Assembly: GCA_043757865.1 (NCBI GenBank)
Contig: JAYVOP010000365.1
Location: 1-12,451 of the forward strand
DNA length: 12,451 nt
Reading direction: 5' to 3'
Source of the DNA: JAGNEJ01 sp043757865
GTDB taxonomy: Bacteria; Verrucomicrobiota; Verrucomicrobiia; Verrucomicrobiales; V1-33
The notes under the pieces: model-generated
What the model was told of the DNA's origin: nothing
Seen by the model: only the letters and a program-made list of their open reading frames with translations
Database searches by the model: none
Position numbers and translations under genes: made by a program
Part shown: positions 1-7,198 of the stretch, one piece after another
Layout of the letters: every line of letters begins with the position of its first letter
Position numbering within the stretch: position 1 is the first letter of the stretch

Positions 1-144
1 TATAATTTTAAAGACCCGCTGAAGCCGCAGGTGATCTTTACAGACTCCTGGGGCGCAGGCCATGAGAAGAAGACCATCGAACTCGCGGATGCCTTTGCTG
101 CCACCTGCGGACTCATCCTCGTAGAACCTCAACAAGCCAAATAA
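1..144 (+). CDS. C-terminal end of an unidentified protein (partial)
   Basis: An open frame runs from the first base of the window to a TAA at 142-144 and gives 47 residues ending in VEPQQAK. The start lies outside the window. The visible piece contains a hydrophobic strand (PQVIFTD), a Gly-rich turn (SWGAGHEKK), a helix-like stretch and a second strand (GLILVEP). That alternation suggests a small alpha/beta domain, but I recognise no family. The next gene begins 5 bases after the stop, so the two are probably co-transcribed. In Planctomycetota and Verrucomicrobiota, DUF1501 genes often follow DUF1549/DUF1553 genes. This tail does not obviously look like the end of such a protein, so I do not assign it. 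Confidence that it is coding rests on the frame, the composition and the tight spacing. Confidence 0.7.
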   Translation, partial: YNFKDPLKPQVIFTDSWGAGHEKKTIELADAFAATCGLILVEPQQAK

Positions 145-149
145 ATGAT

Positions 150-1622
150 ATGTTAAGAATTCCTGGACTCGCTGGTAAAGACCTCTGTGATGCCTCGCTG
201 GGCATGACCCGTCGGGACGTGTTGCGCGTCGGCGGTAGTGGCATTTTAGGGCTCACCCTCGCCCAGATGTTCAAGGCCCAAGGCCTCTCGCAGGAGGCTG
301 CGCCTGCGGGCGGTGGCCCCGGCTGGGGGAAGGCCAAGAGCGTGATCCTAGTCTATCTCCAGGGCGGTCCTAGCCACCTGGATCTGTGGGATCCTAAGGA
401 AAATGTGCCGGACAATGTGCGCAGTGCGTTCAAGCCTATTTCCACCAAGATCCCTGGTGTGAATTTCACGGAACTGCTGCCCAAGCTGGCCACCGTGAAC
501 GATAAATTCTCCATGATCCGCAGCATGAGTTACACGCCCAATGGCTTGTTTAATCACACCGCGGCTATTTACCAAATGATGACTGGCTATACCACCGATA
601 AGGTGAGCCCGTCTGGCCAGTTAGAGCCGCCGAGCCCGAAAGATTTTCCTAATTTCGGCTCCAACATCATCCGCCTGAAGCCCTCCACGGAGCCGATGTT
701 GCCGTTCGTGATGCTGCCGCGGCCACTCCAAGAATCCAACGTGGTGGGCAAGTCTGGCACCGCAGGTTTCCTGGGTAAGGCGTTCGACCCTTACACGCTC
801 TATCCCGATGGCGATGACCTGGACATGAGTAAAATGGAGCGCATCAAGATCGACGATCTGCAACTGCGCCCGGACGTTTTCGCGTTGCGGCTGCAACGTC
901 GGGCCAGCCTGCGTAAAGCCTTGGACGCGCAGATGCCGGAACTGGAGAAGGCCGTGGCGGGCTATCATTTAGATGAAAACTATGACCGCGCGCTGAACCT
1001 CATTGTCAGTGGCCGCGCGCGGGAGGCGTTCCAACTAAGTGCGGAGCCTGACAAACTGCGGGATAGCTATGGACGCAATACCTTTGGGCAAAGTTTGCTG
1101 CTGGCACGACGGCTCGTAGAAGCGGGCACGCGCGTGGTGGAAGTAATCTGGCCGAAGGTGGCAAACTCCGACAACCATAGCTGGGACTGCCATGCGGGCT
1201 TGTTTAAACGCATGAAGGATCAAGCTGCGCCCATGTTAGACAGCGGGCTCAGCGCGCTCTTTGCGGACCTCGATGACCGGGGAATGCTGGACTCCACGTT
1301 GGTGGTGGCGGTGGGTGAATTTGGGCGTAGCCCCCAGAAGGGCGTGAGCACGTCCGGCAATAACAACGAGCCGGATGGTCGGGATCACTGGCCTTACTGC
1401 TACACGTCAGTGATCGGCGGAGCGGGCATTAAACGCGGTTACGTCCACGGTGAGAGTGATAAGACGGGCTCCGCACCAGCCACGGATCCGATGCATCCCA
1501 GCGAGCTGCTAGCCACCATTTATCATGCGTTCGGAATCGATCCCGGCACCATCGTTTATAATCACCTCAACCAACCTCGGGAGCTAGTCAAAGCCGCTGC
1601 CGTGGGGAAACTTTTCGCTTAA
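150..1622 (+). CDS. DUF1501 family secreted protein
   Basis: This 490-residue protein is a full-length member of the DUF1501 family (sulfatase-like fold, exact reaction not established), abundant in Planctomycetota and Verrucomicrobiota. The N-terminus carries a twin-arginine-type signal: TRRDVLRVGG at residues 20-29, then a hydrophobic stretch to about residue 38, so export by Tat is likely. Family hallmarks are QGGPSHLDLWDPK (71-83), FNHTAAIYQMMTGY (134-147), SDNHSWDCH (340-348), GEFGRSP (389-395) and GRDHWPY (410-416). The conserved Asp, His and Asn residues in these blocks resemble the metal site of alkaline-phosphatase-superfamily enzymes; that is inference. I keep the ATG at 150 because the Cys-Asp pair just before the twin arginines is usual in this family; the ATG at 204 would remove it. 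No Shine-Dalgarno is visible. The gene lies between an unidentified gene and a lipoprotein gene. Confidence 0.93.
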   Translation: MLRIPGLAGKDLCDASLGMTRRDVLRVGGSGILGLTLAQMFKAQGLSQEAAPAGGGPGWGKAKSVILVYLQGGPSHLDLWDPKENVPDNVRSAFKPISTKIPGVNFTELLPKLATVNDKFSMIRSMSYTPNGLFNHTAAIYQMMTGYTTDKVSPSGQLEPPSPKDFPNFGSNIIRLKPSTEPMLPFVMLPRPLQESNVVGKSGTAGFLGKAFDPYTLYPDGDDLDMSKMERIKIDDLQLRPDVFALRLQRRASLRKALDAQMPELEKAVAGYHLDENYDRALNLIVSGRAREAFQLSAEPDKLRDSYGRNTFGQSLLLARRLVEAGTRVVEVIWPKVANSDNHSWDCHAGLFKRMKDQAAPMLDSGLSALFADLDDRGMLDSTLVVAVGEFGRSPQKGVSTSGNNNEPDGRDHWPYCYTSVIGGAGIKRGYVHGESDKTGSAPATDPMHPSELLATIYHAFGIDPGTIVYNHLNQPRELVKAAAVGKLFA

Positions 1623-1628
1623 ACTTCT

Positions 1629-2018
1629 ATGCTCCGCTTCCTGCTTACGACCACTCTGCTTAGCCTGACTAGTTGTGCCACTACCGGGGGCTCGGGGGCG
1701 CAGAAACGCTGTTGTCTGGTGGACCCGGATCACGGCACGTTACTGATGCCTAACACGCCGGAACATAAAGCCGACCTTGAAGCCTGGGTCACGCAACATG
1801 GCTCCAAACTGACCACCGCTGGCAACGTGAAGCCGCGCTTCTTCCTGATGTATGTGGGCAAGGACCGGAAGATCCAAGACAAACTGCCCGTGGCCGATCA
1901 AGACTCGCCCACGGCGGCACATAAACTTTCTCCTAACGACATCGGGGGCCTCCGCGCCTGCTTCCGCGGTGGCCAGAGTGTGAAAGTGGATTGGGCCCAT
2001 AACCAGATTGTCGAGTAG
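1629..2018 (+). CDS. Small putative lipoprotein, unknown function
   Basis: This 129-residue protein starts with a short lipoprotein signal peptide. A Leu/Thr-rich hydrophobic stretch ends in the lipobox LTSC, so lipidation would be on Cys16. The mature part is polar and begins with a small Gly/Ser linker followed by a Cys-Cys pair (residues 28-29) in KRCCLVDP. Later it has a strand-like block, KPRFFLMYVGKDRKIQ, and ends near SVKVDWAHNQIVE. The length and strand pattern suggest a small beta-rich periplasmic domain, but I do not recognise a family. It starts 6 bases after the DUF1501 stop in the same direction, so the two probably share a transcript and may act at the same membrane. Whether the Cys pair forms a disulfide or binds metal cannot be told from sequence. 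Confidence 0.8.
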   Translation: MLRFLLTTTLLSLTSCATTGGSGAQKRCCLVDPDHGTLLMPNTPEHKADLEAWVTQHGSKLTTAGNVKPRFFLMYVGKDRKIQDKLPVADQDSPTAAHKLSPNDIGGLRACFRGGQSVKVDWAHNQIVE

Positions 2019-2032
2019 TGGTGAGGTTGCTT

Positions 2033-2106
2033 TACCTCAAGGAGTCGGAGTTGCTGGCCCGACGTGCGCGATCAGTTCGGAGCGAACAGCCTCGACTCCT
2101 GAGGTA
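2033..2106. repeat. Intergenic inverted repeat with nested hairpins
   Basis: The 122-base gap between the lipoprotein and ABC transporter genes holds an inverted repeat. The left arm at 2033-2047 reads TACCTCA-A-GGAGTCG and the right arm at 2093-2106 reads CGACTCCTGAGGTA. They pair over 14 bases with one bulged A. Inside, GTTCG-GAG-CGAAC (2075-2087) is a perfect 5-bp hairpin, and GTCGG pairs with CCGAC in the left half. Both strands show a GGAG tetranucleotide at the base of a palindrome, the layout expected of REP-type elements. No T-run follows, so it is not a standard intrinsic terminator. It could still separate the two transcripts or protect the 3' end of the upstream one. Confidence 0.65.
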
Positions 2107-2140
2107 GCCACACGCCCCCATTCCCTAACTTCACTCTAGC

Positions 2141-3127
2141 ATGACCCCTGCCATCGACATTCATACCATTTCCAAGACCTACGCGAACCGCGTTAAGGCT
2201 TTAGATGGGCTAGCCATGCAGGTAGGCCAAGGGGAAATTTTTGGACTGTTAGGACCGAATGGAGCGGGCAAGAGCACGTTGGTAAAAATTCTCCTGAATC
2301 TCGTCCGCCCCACTTCGTGTCAGGGCCAAATGCTGGGCCAGCGGATTGGGCATCTGGCCACGTTACGGCACGTGGGTTACCTGCCAGAGCAGGTGCTTTA
2401 CGGATCACATCTGACGCCGCTGGAACTCCTCGATTTCTCTGGGAAACTGAACTCCGTGCCCGCCAGCACCCGTCGCGCGCGCATCCCGCAACTGCTGGAA
2501 ACGGTGGGCCTGACGCGCTGGCAACGCGAGCCGTTAGGCAATTTCAGCAAGGGGATGAAGCAACGTCTGGGCCTCGCCCAGGCGTTGATGAATGATCCCG
2601 CGCTGCTCTTTCTGGATGAACCCACCGATGGCGTGGACCCGGAGGGCCGACGGGAGATCCGCGAGCTAATCCTGCGGCTGCGTGCTCAAGGGAAAACGAT
2701 CTTTATAAATAGCCATTTATTAGCCGAACTGGAAATGATCTGTGACCGCGTGGCCATCCTCCAGCAAGGTCGAGTGGTCCGGCAAGGAGCCTTGAAAGAA
2801 CTCACGAGCCAGGGCTCGCGCTATGAGGTGGTGGTGGAGGGCGATGTCTTTTCCTTCGAGTCGCTGCTGGGTCTCGTCACCTCGTTAGGCGGAGCGTTAG
2901 CGCTCACGCCAGACGGCTTGCAGACGGTCATTGCCATCCCGACGGGGCGCTCGCAAGTCGTGCAGCCAGTCATTGATGAACTCCGCCGAGACGGGCTGAC
3001 GATCGTGCGGATCACGCCAGTGCATCAGACGCTGGAGGAGCTGTTCCTGGACACCGTGCGCCATGGCGTCCGTCCGCCCCCGCTGCGCCAACCGGAGGCC
3101 ACGCTCCATTCCACCGCCCCTTTCTAA
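2141..3127 (+). CDS. ABC-2 type exporter, ATP-binding subunit
   Basis: This 328-residue ATPase powers a membrane exporter whose permease is the next gene. All nucleotide-binding motifs are present: Walker A GPNGAGKST (38-46), the Q-loop with Gln84 in GYLPEQ, the ABC signature FSKGM (135-139), Walker B LLFLDEP (155-161, catalytic Glu160), and the H-loop His192 in NSHLL. FSKGM in place of LSGGQ is normal for the CcmA/NosF-like branch of ABC ATPases. Residues about 226-306 form a DUF4162-like C-terminal extension ending in TLEELFLDTV, typical of this branch. The tail after that is Pro-rich. The ATG at 2141 is the first in frame, 9 codons before the conserved start of the domain. The stop is one base before the permease ATG, so the two are co-translated. 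The substrate cannot be inferred. Confidence 0.93.
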   Translation: MTPAIDIHTISKTYANRVKALDGLAMQVGQGEIFGLLGPNGAGKSTLVKILLNLVRPTSCQGQMLGQRIGHLATLRHVGYLPEQVLYGSHLTPLELLDFSGKLNSVPASTRRARIPQLLETVGLTRWQREPLGNFSKGMKQRLGLAQALMNDPALLFLDEPTDGVDPEGRREIRELILRLRAQGKTIFINSHLLAELEMICDRVAILQQGRVVRQGALKELTSQGSRYEVVVEGDVFSFESLLGLVTSLGGALALTPDGLQTVIAIPTGRSQVVQPVIDELRRDGLTIVRITPVHQTLEELFLDTVRHGVRPPPLRQPEATLHSTAPF

Positions 3128-3128
3128 C

Positions 3129-4091
3129 ATGCAACTCTGGGCCATTATTTCGGACACGTATCGCAGCTTGAAAGCGCGCGGGCTCTACTGGGTCATGCTC
3201 TCCATCAGCGTCACGCTAGGCATCGTTTATGCCTCGCTAGGGTGCGATGCCACGGGCTGGTCGTTGTTTTTCGGCAGCCTGCACTTTGATAGCAGTTACC
3301 TGCGCGCGGGCACGGAGTGGGAGCGGTCCCTGTTGCTGACCTCGCTGCATGGCTTGTTGGACTCCTGGTGTATGAGTTGGGCGTCGTTGTTAGCGTTGTT
3401 TGCCGCCGCCACCATTTTTCCAGATACCATGAAGCCGGGAGCCATTGATCTACTGCTCTCCAAGCCGCTGAGCCGGGGGAAATTATTTCTGGGAAAATAC
3501 CTAGCCGCGTTGTTATTCGTGGCGGTGCAGACGGCGTTGCTGGCCGGGATCTGTTTCCTCAGCCTATATGGCAGGCTGCATACCGCTTACTGGGGGATCT
3601 TTTGGAGCGTGGGCTTGGTGAGCTTGATTTTTAGTTTTGTTTTCTGTGTCACCACGTGGATTGGCGTGCTAACCCGCAGCGGGATGGCGGCCATCCTGTG
3701 GAGCGTGTTGTTCTGGTTTCTGCTGTGGGCGGTGCAGAAAACGGAGTATGAAAGCGGCCGAGCGATCTTCCAAAATGCCGCCGATAACCTGCCGGCTGCC
3801 AGTCTCCAGGGCATTGCTAACGGAGCCCAGGAGGTGCATCGCATTGCTGAAAAATGCATGACCTTCCTCCCGCGCACGCGTCAGACGGGCGAACTTTTCC
3901 GCTGGGTTATCAAAGCGGATGCCCAGCATTCCTTTGAGGAAATCCTCTTTGGCGGGAATTATCCTAACGGCATGAAGCCCCCGCCTGCACCGCCCATGCC
4001 AGCGGTCTGGAGCACCATTTCCTCAGGCCTCGCGTTCGAGGCCATCGTGCTCGTGCTGGCTTTCTGGCATTTTCGCACACGGGATTTCTAG
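3129..4091 (+). CDS. ABC-2 type exporter, permease subunit
   Basis: This 320-residue integral membrane protein is the partner of the ATPase immediately upstream. Six hydrophobic segments can be seen at about residues 18-38, 79-97, 123-147, 153-180, 184-203 and 297-315, matching the six-helix ABC-2 / NosY-like layout. Between helices 2 and 3, the motif IDLLLSKPLSRGKLFLGKY (106-124) is the conserved cytoplasmic coupling block of this permease family. The long loop at about 205-295 lies outside the core helices and is probably periplasmic. I chose the ATG at 3129, one base after the ATPase stop. The same frame stays open to an ATG at 3063, but that would add 22 Arg/Pro-rich residues encoded inside the ATPase gene. 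A repeat-derived stretch begins 5 bases after the stop. Confidence 0.9.
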   Translation: MQLWAIISDTYRSLKARGLYWVMLSISVTLGIVYASLGCDATGWSLFFGSLHFDSSYLRAGTEWERSLLLTSLHGLLDSWCMSWASLLALFAAATIFPDTMKPGAIDLLLSKPLSRGKLFLGKYLAALLFVAVQTALLAGICFLSLYGRLHTAYWGIFWSVGLVSLIFSFVFCVTTWIGVLTRSGMAAILWSVLFWFLLWAVQKTEYESGRAIFQNAADNLPAASLQGIANGAQEVHRIAEKCMTFLPRTRQTGELFRWVIKADAQHSFEEILFGGNYPNGMKPPPAPPMPAVWSTISSGLAFEAIVLVLAFWHFRTRDF

Positions 4092-4096
4092 AGCAG

Positions 4097-4161
4097 GGAG
4101 CGTGGATTTTAGTGCCTTGCCAAGGCGCGCACTATTGCGGCGGACTGCCCGTCCCCGCTCC
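4097..4161. repeat. Degenerate pair of GGAG-type palindromic units
   Basis: Part of the 190-base gap between the permease gene and the next gene. The plus-strand unit at 4097-4116 reads GGAGCGTGGATTTTAGTGCC. The minus-strand unit, read from 4161 down to about 4139, is GGAG + CGGGGACGGGCAGTCCGCC. Both resemble the better-preserved units at 7119-7198 and 12166-12287, which have the form GGAG + CGCGGACTTTAGTCCGC. The two units face each other, as in a BIME. Stem bases have decayed, so I read this as an old copy. It begins 5 bases after the permease stop codon. Confidence 0.55.
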
Positions 4162-4173
4162 ACGGGGTGGAGC
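4157..4173. other. Perfect 7-bp hairpin in intergenic region
   Basis: GCTCCAC-GGG-GTGGAGC is a perfect 7-bp stem with a 3-base loop. It overlaps the distal end of the degenerate palindromic pair. Further along, GCCCGC (4238-4243) pairs with GCGGGC (4255-4260) and is followed on the minus strand by another GGAG head. CCCGT-CCGC-ACGGG (4204-4217) also folds. No poly-T follows any of these, so they are not typical rho-independent terminators. They may lie in the leader of the gene starting at 4282. Confidence 0.5.
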
Positions 4174-4281
4174 CCCTTGCGAATACTCGTATGAAAAAGA
4201 ACGCCCGTCCGCACGGGAATGCAGGCATAAGTCTGCCGCCCGCGCGATCCACCTGCGGGCTCCACCTTACGCCGCACCTTT

Positions 4282-5748
4282 ATGAAAACATCCTTTCTCA
4301 CTCATGCTAGTTGGCTACTTATCGCCCTAGGCGCTTTCGTGCTAGGTCAGCGCGCGCCCCAGTCCTCATCGCTGGCGCGCTCTCCGGCTAGCGCGGCGGA
4401 GAACTTAGCCTCCACCACCAGCCCTGCCGCCCCCGCATCTGACGCGCCAGCCAGCCCCAGTGCTTGGTTGGATACTTACCGGGATGCGCAGGGCATCATT
4501 TCTCCAGAGCGCATGACGGCGGCGTTATTGGCGGCTTTGAAAGATCCAAATCCGGTGAAAGCCATGCTCGCCTTCACGCAGTTACTGGCCACACTGACGC
4601 CGGAAAATGCGCCCGCTGCGCTGAAGGCCATTAGGGAAAATAGTGGTGGATTCGAGTCCGGACGTTACCTCGCTTTGCTGGGCTATGCCTGGGGTGAGCA
4701 AGATGGAGCCGCCGCCATGGCCGCCCTGGGCGATGGCAATGGACGGGACGCCTTCACCCGCGGCAGTGCGCTCGCAGGTTGGGCCGCCAGCCATCCCGAG
4801 GACGCCATTGCTTATCTGGCGGAGCTAAAAGCCACCAGCAAAGATGACCCCAATGGCAATGGGAACAACCGGGGGAACCGTGATGAAGCCATGCTAGAGC
4901 GCGGGCTCATCAGTGGTCTGGCGCGCACGGATGTGGAGGCCGCCCTGAAATATGTGCTGACTTTAAAGGAAGACCAACGCGCAGATTACATGGGCGTGAT
5001 CACGGATCAGAAGCTGAAGGAAGGCGTGGGCGCAGCCAGCGCGTGGGCCATGGCTCTAACGGATGAAAAAATGCGCGCCTCTGCGCTGGACACCGTTTCC
5101 CGCCAATACCTCCGCCAAGATCCCACGGCTGCTGCCGCCTGGGCCGCAGAGATCGCCAGCCTGCCTGGGGCGGACCAAGCGGTGGGCACCATTGCCGACT
5201 CCCTGGCCCGTAAAAATCCGCAAGATGCCGCCACCTGGGCCGCAAATCTGCCCGCTGGAGCCAGCCAAAAAGAAGCGTTGCAGAACATCTTTGGTGATTG
5301 GACGCGCAAAGATCCCACGGCGGCCAGCACGCAGCTAACGCAAATGGAAGCTGGCCCTGCGCGCAATATCGCCATTGCCACTTTAACCCATTCCTTGGCT
5401 AAGGAAGATCCGACGGATGCGCTGATCTGGGTGGCTCAGATCAACGATTCCGCGGCCCGCCTCAAGGCCCAGACGGATGTGGCGCGGCGGTGGAATTCTG
5501 CGAACCCCCAAGACGCGGGCCCATGGATCGCTGCGAATCTTCCGCCGGATCAACAAGCCGAAGCCCTCGCTCCCCGGGATCGTGGGCAGCAACAACAACA
5601 GCAGCAGCAAGCGACGGGCGGCGGCGGATCTCCCACAGTCACGGGAACTCCCAACTTTACCACTGGTGGGAATCCTAACGCAGGTTTCCGGGGCGGACGT
5701 GCAGGCGGTGGTGGCGGCAATTTCCGAGGCGGAGGCCGGGGGAACTAG
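4282..5748 (+). CDS. Exported helical-repeat protein with Q8 tract and Gly/Arg-rich tail
   Basis: This 488-residue protein starts with an uncleaved anchor or signal peptide (hydrophobic residues about 9-23), followed by an Ala/Ser/Pro-rich linker to about residue 60. From about 280 to 429 there are five tandem repeats of about 32 residues, each opening with DPTA or NPQDA and a following W: units start near 280, 313, 344, 376 and 409. Looser versions occur earlier (for example SHPEDAIAYLAEL at 170-182). Such repeats form helix-turn-helix solenoids. The C-terminus changes abruptly to eight glutamines (436-443) and then a disordered Gly-rich tail with FRGG-type motifs up to FRGGGRGN at the end. 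I know similar proteins only as verrucomicrobial hypotheticals. The role is unknown; scaffolding in the envelope is a guess. The ATG at 4282 is preceded by ACCTTT and no Shine-Dalgarno. Confidence 0.85.
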   Translation: MKTSFLTHASWLLIALGAFVLGQRAPQSSSLARSPASAAENLASTTSPAAPASDAPASPSAWLDTYRDAQGIISPERMTAALLAALKDPNPVKAMLAFTQLLATLTPENAPAALKAIRENSGGFESGRYLALLGYAWGEQDGAAAMAALGDGNGRDAFTRGSALAGWAASHPEDAIAYLAELKATSKDDPNGNGNNRGNRDEAMLERGLISGLARTDVEAALKYVLTLKEDQRADYMGVITDQKLKEGVGAASAWAMALTDEKMRASALDTVSRQYLRQDPTAAAAWAAEIASLPGADQAVGTIADSLARKNPQDAATWAANLPAGASQKEALQNIFGDWTRKDPTAASTQLTQMEAGPARNIAIATLTHSLAKEDPTDALIWVAQINDSAARLKAQTDVARRWNSANPQDAGPWIAANLPPDQQAEALAPRDRGQQQQQQQQATGGGGSPTVTGTPNFTTGGNPNAGFRGGRAGGGGGNFRGGGRGN

Positions 5749-6302
5749 CCTAACTGCTGGAGGAAGCGCACCTTAGCCGCGCCATACTTTCTTTCATCCA
5801 CGCAGGTCCAGCCAGCAGGTAACGTGGGCTCGTGCGCGTAGGCCCAACTTTCCAAAATCAACAGGCCGCCGGGCGCTAACAGCGGTGGAAAAAATGGGCT
5901 CTTGAGGATCTCCGCATTCCAGTCCCGATCCTCCGTCGTTTTCCGATAGGGGGGATCGGCAAAGATCAGATCGAACGGGCCACTGGGGCGCGTCCACCAG
6001 CTATCCACCTTGGCTTGGCGGAGATCCGTGGGCGCAGTAAGGCGGGCTTTAGTTAGGTTAAATTGGATCGTGCTCAGGCAGGGTTTTTCACTATCCACGA
6101 AGACGCAACTGCGCGCGCCCCGGCTCAGACACTCGATGCCATACGCCCCAGAGCCTGCGAAGAGATCCGCCACGCGGGCGTCCTGCACGCGGTTAGCGAG
6201 GATGGAGAAGACCGCCGAGCGCGTGCGGTCCGTGGAAGGACGCAGCAGGGTCTTGGGCACTTTCAGGGGGATGCCGCCACTCTGGCCGGAAATGATGCGC
6301 AT
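5745..6302 (-). CDS. rsmD: 16S rRNA (guanine(966)-N2)-methyltransferase RsmD
   Basis: This 185-residue protein matches RsmD in length and motif order. RsmD transfers a methyl group from S-adenosylmethionine to N2 of G966 in 16S rRNA during 30S assembly. The N-terminus MRIISGQSGGIPL fits the conserved family start. RPSTDRTRSAVFSIL (21-35) is the family-specific block, DLFAGSGAYGIECLSRGA (46-63) is SAM-binding motif I, and DPPY (116-119) is the catalytic motif IV of N-methyltransferases. The C-terminal strand near YGAAKVRFLQ is also typical. The start at 6302 lies 11 bases after the stop of the spherulin-like gene, so they are probably co-transcribed. The stop overlaps that of the convergent repeat-protein gene: both TAG codons lie in the palindrome CTAG at 5745-5748. 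Confidence 0.95.
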   Translation of the reverse strand: MRIISGQSGGIPLKVPKTLLRPSTDRTRSAVFSILANRVQDARVADLFAGSGAYGIECLSRGARSCVFVDSEKPCLSTIQFNLTKARLTAPTDLRQAKVDSWWTRPSGPFDLIFADPPYRKTTEDRDWNAEILKSPFFPPLLAPGGLLILESWAYAHEPTLPAGWTCVDERKYGAAKVRFLQQLG

Positions 6303-6313
6303 GGTGGAATAGC

Positions 6314-7060
6314 CTACTCTTGGGCGGGCAGGACCACGTCGTTCTTGACCTTGAGGTAAGCCACTTCCGCCGCCTGATAGGCTGCGCAGAGGCCGTAGGG
6401 ATCCGGCTCCTTTTTATCCGTCACATAGACCCAACCGTAGCGTTGGGTGAGGGTGCGATCAATGATGCTGTTGAGCACATTGGCCGGAGCGCTATGCACG
6501 ATGGCGGCTAGCCGCGTGGCAGGCAGCGTGGAGGTCCACTGAGGTTGGGTGAAGCGGTTGAATCCATCGCTGTAGGCATCTTCATAAGTCACGAGCACGT
6601 CCGTCACGGTGGCATAGCCAGCGGCGGCTCCTTGGCCGGGATTCCCCACGACGGTGAGGTGTTTAATGAGGGCGAGATTCCGCAGGGAGCGGTAGTAATT
6701 CAACTTGCTAGGGATGCCCGCCATTTCATCCAGGAAGACGCCCGTGACGCCATACCAACGCACGTAGTTGTCCATCTGCAGCCGCACTTGGCCGATGCTG
6801 GTGGTGCCATAGCCCGTGGCAATGTAGCCGATCACCTGCGCCCCTGCGGCCTTCAGCTCGGCGGCTTTGTCGGCAATGAAATTATCCCGCCGCGTGCCCA
6901 CGCCATCGTCAGGATTTAGAATGGCGATGACTGGCAGGGTCTTGGCGGCCTCAATGGCCGCCGTGAACTGCACCGTCGTATTCCCATAGCACGGCAGCAG
7001 CAGCCCCGTGGCATGGGCCAAGGGAGCGATGAGGAAGGTGAGGAGAGCGAGGAATTTCAT
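6314..7060 (-). CDS. Spherulation-specific family 4 (spherulin-4-like) secreted protein
   Basis: This 248-residue protein belongs to the spherulin-4 family, distantly related to GH114-type polygalactosaminidases with a TIM-barrel fold. A cleavable signal peptide is visible (MKFLALLTFLIAPLAHA, cut after AHA at residue 17). Family blocks are PVIAILNPDDGVG (43-55), VIGYIATGYGTTS (76-88), the wall WYGVTGVFLDEM (102-113) with the probable catalytic Asp111/Glu112, VGNPG (138-142) and VTYED (157-161). Cleavage of a secreted or environmental amino-sugar polysaccharide is likely, but the substrate is unproven. I chose the ATG at 7060 because it begins the signal peptide. The frame stays open to 7282, but that extension is Arg/His-rich and runs through a palindromic repeat. 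The gene directly precedes rsmD. Confidence 0.88.
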   Translation of the reverse strand: MKFLALLTFLIAPLAHATGLLLPCYGNTTVQFTAAIEAAKTLPVIAILNPDDGVGTRRDNFIADKAAELKAAGAQVIGYIATGYGTTSIGQVRLQMDNYVRWYGVTGVFLDEMAGIPSKLNYYRSLRNLALIKHLTVVGNPGQGAAAGYATVTDVLVTYEDAYSDGFNRFTQPQWTSTLPATRLAAIVHSAPANVLNSIIDRTLTQRYGWVYVTDKKEPDPYGLCAAYQAAEVAYLKVKNDVVLPAQE

Positions 7061-7118
7061 GGGCAATGAATGGACTGGATTATGGGGACGGCGTTCAATG
7101 TGGCAAGAGGAATGACGG

Positions 7119-7198
7119 CGTGCGGACTTTAGTCCGCTGGTGTCTCTGGGACTGCGCCTGTCGGCATTTTGGACTGGCGAGACTAAAGTCCGCGCTCC
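7119..7198. repeat. Opposed pair of GGAG-type palindromic units (BIME-like)
   Basis: The gap between the LutA-type gene and the spherulin-like gene is largely made of this element. The plus-strand unit at 7122-7137 is the palindrome GCGGACTTTAGTCCGC. The minus-strand unit at 7198-7181 reads GGAGCGCGGACTTTAGTC. The two share a perfect 13-base inverted match (7122-7134 against 7181-7193). Each unit folds on its own into a 6-7 bp hairpin, and the two can also pair with each other. The 7181-7198 unit contains the stop codon of the LutA-type gene. Confidence 0.75.

Noticed and set aside
135..139. FSKGM signature in the ABC ATPase (residues 135-139) as a defective motif
   Set aside because: S-K-G-M in place of S-G-G-Q is common in the CcmA/NosF-like branch; other catalytic residues are intact.
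3063..3128. 22-residue N-terminal extension of the permease
   Set aside because: Arg/Pro-rich, encoded inside the ATPase gene, and replaced by a natural start one base after the ATPase stop.
5588..5611. CAG/CAA run as an assembly error
   Set aside because: It encodes Q8 in frame with mixed codons and leads into a continuous Gly-rich tail with a natural stop.
6545..6919. Plus-strand open frame opposite the spherulin-like gene
   Set aside because: Antisense shadow; the minus strand carries clear family motifs through the same bases.
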